Source of the DNA: an uncultured Bacteroidales bacterium
GTDB lineage: Bacteria; Bacteroidota; Bacteroidia; Bacteroidales; UBA932
Assembly (NCBI GenBank): GCA_904501835.1
Contig: CAJGBW010000019.1
Coordinates: forward strand, 1 to 27,881
Length of the DNA: 27,881 bases
Direction of reading: 5' to 3'
The notes beneath the pieces were generated by a model. That model was given only the letters and a program-made list of their open reading frames with translations, did no database searches and was not told where the DNA came from. Position numbers and translations under genes: made by a program. The stretch's first letter is position 1. Every line of letters begins with the position of its first letter. Positions 14,489 through 21,938 of this stretch are shown piece by piece.

Positions 14489-16944
14489 CGCAACACCGCT
14501 CCCCACTCGTTGGTAAGGGTAGCCAGGATTTTGTTCATTACTTTCTCAATATCGCTGTCTGTCAAGGTCTTATCGGCATCCTGCAGAACAAACGACATCG
14601 CATATTGCTTTTTGCCCTGAGGGATTTTATCGCCTTTATAGACATCGAACAAACTTACGTTCTTCAACAGTTTCTTACCGGCACGAATCGCACTGCGACG
14701 CAAATCCGAATAAAGAACGGCGTCATCCACGAGCAAAGCCAAATCGCGGCGCACTTCAGGATACTTGGGCAACTCCTTGTATACGATACGCACACGTTTT
14801 ACCAGTTCAAAAAGCGCCGGCCAATTGATTTCTGCCGCAAAAACGGGCTGCTTGATATCGAAAGCGCGCAACATTTTCTTATTGACCTCGCCGATAACCG
14901 CCAATTGCTTGTCGCTGCCAGGCATATTGTAACGTACTCCCTCCGCAAAAATATCCTCGGGCGCACTTTCGCAAGGCAAAGTCTGAATATCCACGCCAAT
15001 GCGTTTGAGAAGCAATTCGAGATAACCTTTCAATTGGAAGAAACATCCCTTCTGGGCATCCAGACGCCATGCTTTCTCCTTGTTTCCTGTCATAAACAGC
15101 GCATAAGCAGTATGCTCTTCATAGCTTTCCAAAGTCTTGCCATCCATCCCCTCTTTCAAGGCATACACAGAACCATATTCAAAGAGTCTCAAATTGTTAA
15201 TCTGGTGATTGATGTTGCAGGCTACCACTTCAAGACCACCGGGAATCAGACTCTGACGCAATACATTGAGGTCGGAAGACAAAGGATTGAGAATACGCAC
15301 ACAAGCCGACTCGGGATGGGTTGTAAGCGGCGTATAATAAGCCGATTTGGTCAGGGAGTTGTTCATAATCTCCACAAAACCATTCGCGGCAAAGAAATTC
15401 GAAATCAAATTACGGGTTGCCTCCGGCTCGGGACGAAGGGTCGGATTGACAGAAATCTGCATACGGGCAGGCAACTCGATATTGTTGTAGCCGTAAATAC
15501 GCAAAATCTCTTCCACCACATCACATTCGCGATAAACATCCACCATATAGGAAGGAGCCGCTACCAACGCACCGCAAAGCACACCATTTTCATCATAAGA
15601 GCGAGAAACAAATTGATAATTCAGGCAATCCAAAATCTTTTCAATCACCTCATTACCAATCTCCTTACCCACAAAACGCTCGATACGGCGATAATCCAAT
15701 TCTATCTGTTTGCGAGGGAGTTCGTCGCTGAAAACTTTCTGCATTGTGCCACACACCTTACCTCCGGCAATTTCCTGAATCAAGGTCACTGCACGTTTGG
15801 CTGCCCACTCAACAATCTGCGGGTCGCAACCACGCTCATAACGGAAAGAAGCATCCGTCTTCAAGCCATGACGCTTGGATGATTTACGGATAACAGCGGG
15901 TTTGAAATAGGCACTTTCAATCACCACATCCGTTGTTGTTTCTGACACGCCGGAATGTTCGCCTCCGAAAATACCTGCCAAACACATAGGCTTCACGCTG
16001 TCGGCAATCATTAAATCTGCTGCGCTCAAACTGCGCTCCACCCCGTCCAAAGTTATAAATTTCTCTCCCTCAACGGCCTGTCGAACCACGATTTTACCAC
16101 CCTCGATTTTCGCCATGTCAAAGGCGTGCAAAGGCTGTCCAACCTCCATCAGGACAAAGTTGGTAATATCGACGATATTGTTGATAGGACGCAAGCCTAT
16201 GCTCAACAATTTCTCCTGCAACCATTGGGGAGAAGGCTCCACTTTAATGCCTTTCACCGTAGTCGCCGTATATTTAGGAGCCCCCTCGGGAGCATCCACC
16301 TGCACGGCCACCGCTTCTCCCTCTGTTTCAGCAAAAGCCGTCACATCAGGGATATTCAAAGCACAAGGCATATCATTGTATTTCATCCACGCATACAGGT
16401 CGCGCGCTACGCCGATATGAGAAGCACCATCCACACGATTGGCGGTCAGACCAATTTCTATCACCGCATCGCTTTTCAAGTTCAGATACTCTTTGGCAGG
16501 CGTTCCGGGCACCGCATCAGCGGCGAGCACCATAATGCCCTCATGGTCATTACCAATACCCAATTCATCCTCGGCGCAAATCATACCGAAGGACTCGACG
16601 CCTCTGATTTTAGATTTTTTAATCTTGAAATCCTCACCCAAAACCGTTCCGACCGTCGCCAGCAACACTTTCTGGCCGGCTGCCACATTGGGAGCGCCGC
16701 AAACGACCTGCAACAACTCGCTTTCGCCTGTATTGAGTTGGGTTATATGAAGATGGTCAGAATCAGGATGTTCCACACATTCCACCACCTCTGCGACAAT
16801 CACACCTTTAAGTCCGCCGGGAATTTGCTCCACCTCTTCTACGCCATCCACTTCCAAACCGATAGAGGTCAAAGCTTGAGCCACCTGTTCAGGGGTCAAT
16901 TCACACTGCAAATAATCTTTCAGCCAATTGTAAGAAATTTTCAT
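14485..16944 (-). CDS. pheT: Phenylalanyl-tRNA synthetase beta subunit
   Basis: At 819 residues this is full length for the bacterial beta subunit. The order is an N-terminal B1 part (MKISYNWLKDYL), a tRNA-binding OB fold (about 40-150: VAEVVECVEHPDSDHLHITQLN and VVCGAPNVAAGQKV), the B3/B4 editing region (IVDITNFVLMEVGQPLHAFD), the B5 domain (YDENGVL and DVVEEILRIYGYNNI), the catalytic-like core, and the FDX-ACB domain (YPEVRRDLALLVD to the end). It pairs with PheS, encoded elsewhere, to charge tRNA-Phe, and the B3/B4 site hydrolyses Tyr-tRNA-Phe. It starts 1 nt after the ftsY stop. Confidence 0.98.
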   Translation of the reverse strand: MKISYNWLKDYLQCELTPEQVAQALTSIGLEVDGVEEVEQIPGGLKGVIVAEVVECVEHPDSDHLHITQLNTGESELLQVVCGAPNVAAGQKVLLATVGTVLGEDFKIKKSKIRGVESFGMICAEDELGIGNDHEGIMVLAADAVPGTPAKEYLNLKSDAVIEIGLTANRVDGASHIGVARDLYAWMKYNDMPCALNIPDVTAFAETEGEAVAVQVDAPEGAPKYTATTVKGIKVEPSPQWLQEKLLSIGLRPINNIVDITNFVLMEVGQPLHAFDMAKIEGGKIVVRQAVEGEKFITLDGVERSLSAADLMIADSVKPMCLAGIFGGEHSGVSETTTDVVIESAYFKPAVIRKSSKRHGLKTDASFRYERGCDPQIVEWAAKRAVTLIQEIAGGKVCGTMQKVFSDELPRKQIELDYRRIERFVGKEIGNEVIEKILDCLNYQFVSRSYDENGVLCGALVAAPSYMVDVYRECDVVEEILRIYGYNNIELPARMQISVNPTLRPEPEATRNLISNFFAANGFVEIMNNSLTKSAYYTPLTTHPESACVRILNPLSSDLNVLRQSLIPGGLEVVACNINHQINNLRLFEYGSVYALKEGMDGKTLESYEEHTAYALFMTGNKEKAWRLDAQKGCFFQLKGYLELLLKRIGVDIQTLPCESAPEDIFAEGVRYNMPGSDKQLAVIGEVNKKMLRAFDIKQPVFAAEINWPALFELVKRVRIVYKELPKYPEVRRDLALLVDDAVLYSDLRRSAIRAGKKLLKNVSLFDVYKGDKIPQGKKQYAMSFVLQDADKTLTDSDIEKVMNKILATLTNEWGAVLR

Positions 16945-16945
16945 A

Positions 16946-17902
16946 TCACTTATTTTTCAAATCCTCTTCACTAAAGAGGTTTTCTACATACTCTTTTTTA
17001 TCAAATACCTTCAGGTCTTCCACGCCCTCGCCCACGCCGATAAATTTAATGGGCACACGGAAACGGTCTACAATGCCAATCACGACACCTCCCTTGGCGC
17101 TACCATCCAATTTGGTAACCGCCAGAGAAGTGATTTCGGTTGCCTTGGAAAACTCCCCCGCCTGCTGGAAAGCATTCTGACCGGTGGAACCGTCCAGCAC
17201 CAACATCACATCCGACGCCCCCTCGGGCACCACTTTTTTGATGACATTCTTGATTTTGGAAAGTTCATTCATCAAATCGATGCGGTTGTGCAGACGTCCG
17301 GCCGTATCAATCAACACGACATCCGCTCCCTTTGCCACGGCTGACTTCACCGTATCAAATGCCACAGAAGCCGGGTCAGAGCCCATTTGCTGCTTGACAA
17401 TATCTACTCCGGCACGCTCTGCCCAGATGGTCAATTGATCCACCGCCGCAGCACGGAATGTATCGGCCGCACCGATCACCACCTTTTTCCCCTCGGCACG
17501 AAGACGCGAAGCGATTTTGCCTATGGTCGTGGTTTTACCCACGCCATTAACGCCTACCACCAAAATGATATAAGGCTTCTTGGTGAAATCAAACTGCTCG
17601 GAAAAAGACGGCTCTACATAATCATCAGACGCTTCCACGTCCACATCCAACAATGCCGCAATTTCCTCGCGCAACATCGCCACCAGCTCATCGAACGACA
17701 TATATTTGTCGCGGCTGACACGATCCTCCAGATTGTCTATAATCTTCAAGGTCGTATCCACGCCCATATCGGTAGCAATCAACGCATCCTCAATGGCATC
17801 CAACAAATCATCACCCACCGTGGACTTACCCACAAGCGCGCGAGAAAGTTTATCAAACAGACCGACCTTGGTCTTTTTTACTCCTTTGTCAAAAATTCCC
17901 AT
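16946..17902 (-). CDS. ftsY: Signal recognition particle receptor FtsY
   Basis: This 318-residue protein is the SRP receptor GTPase, with an N helical bundle (about 1-90) and a G domain. Motifs are GVNGVGKT (117-124), DTFRAAAVDQL, DTAGR (199-203) and TKLDGSAKGG (263-272), ending GVGEGVEDLKVFD. It lacks the long acidic A domain of E. coli FtsY, as is usual in this phylum. FtsY docks SRP-ribosome complexes at the membrane for cotranslational insertion. It is first of a run with pheT, DUF4296 and deoC. A -7 box ends only 7 nt before the ATG, suggesting a nearly leaderless mRNA. Confidence 0.97.
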   Translation of the reverse strand: MGIFDKGVKKTKVGLFDKLSRALVGKSTVGDDLLDAIEDALIATDMGVDTTLKIIDNLEDRVSRDKYMSFDELVAMLREEIAALLDVDVEASDDYVEPSFSEQFDFTKKPYIILVVGVNGVGKTTTIGKIASRLRAEGKKVVIGAADTFRAAAVDQLTIWAERAGVDIVKQQMGSDPASVAFDTVKSAVAKGADVVLIDTAGRLHNRIDLMNELSKIKNVIKKVVPEGASDVMLVLDGSTGQNAFQQAGEFSKATEITSLAVTKLDGSAKGGVVIGIVDRFRVPIKFIGVGEGVEDLKVFDKKEYVENLFSEEDLKNK

Positions 17903-17909
17903 AATCTCG

Positions 17910-17917
17910 CAAAGTTA
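17910..17917 (-). promoter_or_regulatory. -7 box of ftsY, adjacent to the start codon
   Basis: The reverse strand reads TAACTTTG, exact TAnnTTTG consensus, with 7 nt (17909-17903) before the ftsY ATG. A start point 4-7 nt downstream of such boxes would leave 0-3 nt of leader. No good -33 motif is seen. Confidence 0.55.
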
Positions 17918-17930
17918 ATGAAAAAATGAC

Positions 17931-17938
17931 TATTTTCG
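17931..17938 (+). promoter_or_regulatory. -7-like box of yigZ
   Basis: TATTTTCG matches TAnnTTTG at all but one position and lies 35 nt before the preferred yigZ start. It stands 13 bp from the ftsY -7 box on the other strand, so the divergent promoters would compete. Confidence 0.35.
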
Positions 17939-17973
17939 CAGGAAATCTCAGGAAAAGAATAACATTTCTCAAG

Positions 17974-18558
17974 ATGAAGGATCAATACAAAAGCATAGGC
18001 AATACGACAGAGGGCTTGTTCAAGGACAAAGGAAGCCGTTTTATTTCCTATGCCTACCCCGTTGAATCCGAAGATGAAGTCAAGGAAATCGTCACCCAGA
18101 TTAAGAAAAAATACCACGACGCCAGACACCATTGCTATGCCTACCGCATAGGAGTCAATGGAGAAAAATGGCGGGCTAACGACGACGGAGAGCCCTCCGG
18201 AAGCGCCGCCAGACCAATTTTAGGCGTTATTGACTCCAACGAACTGAGCGATATTCTGATTGTGGTCGTGCGTTATTTCGGCGGCATCAAATTGGGAGTC
18301 CCCGGATTGATTCATGCCTACAAAGAAGCCAGCCTCTCCGCATTAGAGTCTGCCAAAATCATTGACAAGACCGCCTACGAGGAAATTGAATTTGAATTTG
18401 CCCATGAAATCATGAACGAGGTGATGAAAATCACCAAAAACGGGAAAGTGCAGATTCGAAATATGGAAATTGGAAATCCCTGCAAAATTTTATTGGCCGT
18501 CCCCCTGTCTCTCTGCGAAAGCGTACGACAAAGTCTTAGCGATCTTTCCAGACTTTAA
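17974..18558 (+). CDS. yigZ: YigZ / IMPACT family protein
   Basis: This 194-residue protein has the UPF0029 (IMPACT N-terminal) fold signature: ARHHCYAYRIG, then NDDGEPSGSAARPIL and IVVVRYFGGIKLGVPGLIHAY. A smaller C-terminal domain (DUF1949-like) follows. Relatives are linked to translation or stress responses and were solved structurally; the molecular role is not settled. The ATG at 17974 (MKDQYKSIG) is preferred over an upstream ATG at 17926 that precedes the promoter-like box. Its last 23 nt overlap the 3' end of uvrB on the opposite strand. Confidence 0.9.
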   Translation: MKDQYKSIGNTTEGLFKDKGSRFISYAYPVESEDEVKEIVTQIKKKYHDARHHCYAYRIGVNGEKWRANDDGEPSGSAARPILGVIDSNELSDILIVVVRYFGGIKLGVPGLIHAYKEASLSALESAKIIDKTAYEEIEFEFAHEIMNEVMKITKNGKVQIRNMEIGNPCKILLAVPLSLCESVRQSLSDLSRL

Positions 18559-20671
18559 GATACTCCTGTAATGCCCACATTTCATCCCTGTATTTGGCTG
18601 CCGAAGGGAAATCGAGGGCAACCGCCGCTTTCTTCATATTGCGTTCGGCTTCCTTGATACATTTCTGCACCTGTTCGCGACTCATCGCACGAATGACCGG
18701 ATCCTGCAAGACCGCCGCCAAATCCGCACTCACATAACCATCCACCATCGCACCGCTCTTTTCTCGGCGGGAATCGTGTCCCAAGCCCACCGACACCTTT
18801 CCATGCCCCAACTCATCGGGAGACGGCACATAAACAGGGTCGTCATAGGAGGTCGGCGCGCTGATTTTTCCTTTGGAGGAAGCCTGTACCAGGACATTGC
18901 TATGGGTTGCCACCTGGGTCGGAGTAATATGATGCTGCTCGTTATAAGCCAACTGTTTAGCCCTACGACGAGAGGTCTCTTCCAAAGTCCTTCGCATAGA
19001 ACCGGTCAGGCTGTCCGCATACATGATTACCAAACCATTGACATTGCGCGCTGCACGTCCCGCCGTCTGCGTCAGAGCCGTATCCGAGCGCAAAAAGCCC
19101 TCTTTATCCGCATCCAGAATCGCCACCAAGGACACACTGGGAATATCCAAACCCTCACGCAAGAGGTTTACACCCACCAGCACATCAAACAAGCCTTTTT
19201 TGAAATCCTCGATAATTTCCACCCGCTCCATCGTGTCCACATCCGAATGGATATAGCGACAGCGCACCCCCATACGTTGGAAATAGGAATCCAATTCCTC
19301 CGCCATTCTTTTGGTCAAGGTCGTCACCAACACACGCTCATCTCGTTCGGCACGCACACGCACCTCCTCCAACAAATCATCCACCTGGTTTTCAGTCGGA
19401 CGTATTTCAATGGGAGGGTCCAGCAAACCGGTCGGACGCACGACCTGTTCGACAATGAGTCCATCCGATTTTATCAACTCGTAATCGGCGGGCGTTGCAC
19501 TGACAAAGACGCGCTGTCCGGTCAAATCCTCAAATTCATCAAACTTCAAAGGACGGTTATCCGCCGCAGCGGGCAGACGGAAGCCATAATCAATCAAGAC
19601 ATTTTTACGGCTATGGTCTCCCCCATACATGGCACGAATTTGAGGGATGGTTACGTGTGACTCATCGATAAAGGTGATGAAATCATCGGGAAAATAATCC
19701 AGCAGACAGAAAGGACGGGTTCCGGCTTGACGCCCATCGAAATAACGGGAATAGTTTTCAATGCCCGAGCAATAACCCATTTCCTTGATCATTTCCAAAT
19801 CATATTCCACCCTTTGCTGTAAGCGTTTTGCCTCCAGGTGTTTTCCGATTTCATGGAAATACTCACATTGTTTCAACAAATCATCCTGAATCTGACTGAC
19901 CGCCAACGCACTGCGCTCCTTGGTCGTCACGAAATTGTTGGCCGGATAGATATTGACCTCCTCGATTTCCTCCAAACGCGCACCCGTCAAAGGGTCTATG
20001 ATGAAAATGGCATCAATCTCATTGCCAAAAAATTCCACCCTCACCGCATTCTGTCCATATCCCATGCAGACATCCACGCTCTCACCATTGACACGGAAAG
20101 CACCCATTTTGAATTCTCCCTCCGTACGGGAATATAGCGCATCCACCAGACGATACATCAAAGTCGTCTGCGTGATACTGTCTCCCCTTTTTAAGCAAAT
20201 CGTCTGATTGTGAAAATCTTCCGGATTACCGATACCATACAGACAGGACACACTCGACACCACAATCACATCCCTACGCCCGCTGAGCAATGCCGACGCG
20301 GCAGAAAGTCTCAACTTCTCTATATCCTCATTGATGGAAAGATCTTTTTCAATATAGGTATCCGTAACCGGCAAATAGGCCTCCGGCTGATAATAATCAT
20401 AATAGGACACGAAATATTCCACCGCATTGTTGGGAAAAAAGGACTTGAATTCACCGTAGAGCTGGGCGGCCAAAGTCTTGTTGTGACTTAAAATCAAAGC
20501 GGGCCTTTGCAGCCGTTCAATCACATTGGCCATGGTAAAAGTCTTACCTGAACCCGTTACACCCAACAAGGTCACATCGCCCTCTCCCTTGGAAAGTGCT
20601 TGACAAATCCCATCGATGGCCGAGGGTTGATCGCCAGCGGGCGCGTATGTCGATACCAATTGAAATTTCAC
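18536..20671 (-). CDS. uvrB: Excinuclease ABC subunit B
   Basis: This 711-residue protein is the damage-verification helicase of nucleotide excision repair. It shows Walker A GVTGSGKT (37-44), the beta-hairpin region YYDYYQPEAYLP, DESHVT, the later helicase motifs (VFVSATP, GVNLLREGLDIP, QTAGRAARN) and a C-terminal UVR motif that contacts UvrC. It is slightly longer than the usual 660-680 residues because of a linker before the UVR motif. The start is GTG at 20671, fixed by the family's N-terminus (FQLVSTYAPAGDQPSAI). A -7 box ends 7 nt upstream. The tail overlaps yigZ. Confidence 0.98.
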   Translation of the reverse strand: MKFQLVSTYAPAGDQPSAIDGICQALSKGEGDVTLLGVTGSGKTFTMANVIERLQRPALILSHNKTLAAQLYGEFKSFFPNNAVEYFVSYYDYYQPEAYLPVTDTYIEKDLSINEDIEKLRLSAASALLSGRRDVIVVSSVSCLYGIGNPEDFHNQTICLKRGDSITQTTLMYRLVDALYSRTEGEFKMGAFRVNGESVDVCMGYGQNAVRVEFFGNEIDAIFIIDPLTGARLEEIEEVNIYPANNFVTTKERSALAVSQIQDDLLKQCEYFHEIGKHLEAKRLQQRVEYDLEMIKEMGYCSGIENYSRYFDGRQAGTRPFCLLDYFPDDFITFIDESHVTIPQIRAMYGGDHSRKNVLIDYGFRLPAAADNRPLKFDEFEDLTGQRVFVSATPADYELIKSDGLIVEQVVRPTGLLDPPIEIRPTENQVDDLLEEVRVRAERDERVLVTTLTKRMAEELDSYFQRMGVRCRYIHSDVDTMERVEIIEDFKKGLFDVLVGVNLLREGLDIPSVSLVAILDADKEGFLRSDTALTQTAGRAARNVNGLVIMYADSLTGSMRRTLEETSRRRAKQLAYNEQHHITPTQVATHSNVLVQASSKGKISAPTSYDDPVYVPSPDELGHGKVSVGLGHDSRREKSGAMVDGYVSADLAAVLQDPVIRAMSREQVQKCIKEAERNMKKAAVALDFPSAAKYRDEMWALQEYLKVWKDR

Positions 20672-20675
20672 AACC

Positions 20676-20707
20676 TTGCAAAAATAGTCATTATTTCCCT
20701 AACTTTG
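20676..20707 (+). promoter_or_regulatory. Promoter of the M23 peptidase-relA-rdgB-recO operon
   Basis: TTG (20676-20678), a 21-nt spacer, and TAACTTTG (20700-20707) match the Bacteroidetes -33/-7 pattern. Only 4 nt separate the -7 box from the ATG at 20712, so transcription would start at or next to the start codon. Confidence 0.65.
20679..20686 (-). promoter_or_regulatory. -7 box of uvrB
   Basis: The reverse strand reads TATTTTTG, an exact consensus match, 7 nt before the uvrB GTG. It lies inside the spacer of the opposing M23 promoter, so the two cannot be occupied at once. Confidence 0.55.
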
Positions 20708-20711
20708 CAGC

Positions 20712-21929
20712 ATGAAAGGAAAGAAAATCATCGGACTGCTGTCGCTTTTGCTGCTGCTTACCTCCTGCGGGTACGGCGTGGGTGGCAACAAAGACACACA
20801 AACCCAGAAAGACACCCTATACCCTTTGGGCTTTTTAACCGACACCTTGGAAAAGGTCAGCGGAAAGGTAAAGAATGGAGAAAATTTCCAATCCTTCCTC
20901 ATGCGGGCCGGACTGGACGGAAAACGTGCCTGGGATTTGTCACAACATTGCTGTGACAGCCTGTTTGACGTGCGAAAACTGCGCGCGGGCAACAGTTATG
21001 ACGCCTATTATTGGAACGATAGTACAGCAAACGAACCCGCACGCAAACTGCATTATCTGGTCTATAATGACAGCAAAACTGTCTGCACCGTCTTTGCCTG
21101 CCGCGACAGCCTCCGCATTTACAAAATTGAAAAGGAAGTCACTTACGAAGACGCCAAAGCCGACGTCACCATTGAAAGTTCCCTTTGGAATGACATGCAA
21201 GCAGCCGGAGCCCCGGCACAATTGATTTTGGATCTCTCCGATATCTATGCCTGGACGGTGGACTTTTTCGGACTGCAAAAGGGCGACCGCTTCCGCGTGC
21301 TGTACCGTAAAAAAATGTGCGAAGGCGAGCTCATCGGCATTGACACCATACGCTATGCCATTTTCAGCCACAGAGACCAAGATTTTGACTGCATCATGTT
21401 CAACACGGGCGAACAGGGCAACATCTATTGGAACGAAAAGGGGGAAAGCATGCGAAAGGCCTTCCTCAAGGCGCCGCTTCATTTCTCTCGCGTCTCTTCC
21501 GGTTTTTCCTATGCACGCAGACACCCCGTCACCCGCAAAGTACAACCCCATACGGGCGTGGATTATGCCGCTCCGACCGGGACCCCCGTAATGAGCATTG
21601 GAGACGGCGTGGTAACGAGCGTCAAATACGAAGGACACGGTGGAAAGACCGTCCGCATCCGCCACAACAGCGTCTATTCCAGCGCCTATCTACACCTTTC
21701 CAAATATGGCAAGGGCATTCAGGCCGGTGCGCGTGTTCACCAAGGACAAGTCATTGGTTATGTGGGTGCTACGGGTCGCTGCACCGGTCCTCACCTGGAT
21801 TTTCGCATCTGGAAAAACGGCTCCCCCATCAATCCTTTGAAGATGGAATCTCCCCCTTCAGAGCCCCTGCCTGAAAAATTCCGTCCTGCTTTTGATTCTT
21901 TGCGGGTAGAATTGAGAAAATCTTTGTAA
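20712..21929 (+). CDS. M23-family (LytM-type) peptidase lipoprotein
   Basis: This 405-residue lipoprotein has lipobox LTSC (Cys19). An N-terminal region (about 45-215) resembles the LysM-like/OapA-like domains preceding M23 domains in this phylum (VKNGENFQSFLMRAGLD; FGLQKGDRFRVLY). The C-terminal M23 beta-sandwich (about 260-385) has PHTGVDYAAPTGTPV (zinc ligands His280 and Asp284), YLHLSKYGKGIQAGARV and TGRCTGPHLDFRIW. The final HxH motif reads His361-Leu-Asp363, so Asp replaces the usual third zinc-ligand His. It probably cuts peptidoglycan cross-bridges or activates such enzymes in the periplasm. It is first of four closely spaced plus-strand genes. Confidence 0.88.
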   Translation: MKGKKIIGLLSLLLLLTSCGYGVGGNKDTQTQKDTLYPLGFLTDTLEKVSGKVKNGENFQSFLMRAGLDGKRAWDLSQHCCDSLFDVRKLRAGNSYDAYYWNDSTANEPARKLHYLVYNDSKTVCTVFACRDSLRIYKIEKEVTYEDAKADVTIESSLWNDMQAAGAPAQLILDLSDIYAWTVDFFGLQKGDRFRVLYRKKMCEGELIGIDTIRYAIFSHRDQDFDCIMFNTGEQGNIYWNEKGESMRKAFLKAPLHFSRVSSGFSYARRHPVTRKVQPHTGVDYAAPTGTPVMSIGDGVVTSVKYEGHGGKTVRIRHNSVYSSAYLHLSKYGKGIQAGARVHQGQVIGYVGATGRCTGPHLDFRIWKNGSPINPLKMESPPSEPLPEKFRPAFDSLRVELRKSL

Positions 21930-21938
21930 ATTTACACG

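Noticed and set aside
14470..15882. A 470-codon open frame on the plus strand
   Set aside because: It is wholly antisense to pheT, whose protein is complete and conserved. The translation has no recognisable domain and is rich in His, Ile and Arg, as antisense frames are.
17926..17973. Upstream start of yigZ giving 16 more residues
   Set aside because: The extra residues lie across a -7-like box and are not expected in the family. MKDQYKSIG fits the usual N-terminus.
18776..19660. A 294-codon plus-strand open frame
   Set aside because: Antisense to uvrB, with no motif. It is a codon-bias shadow.
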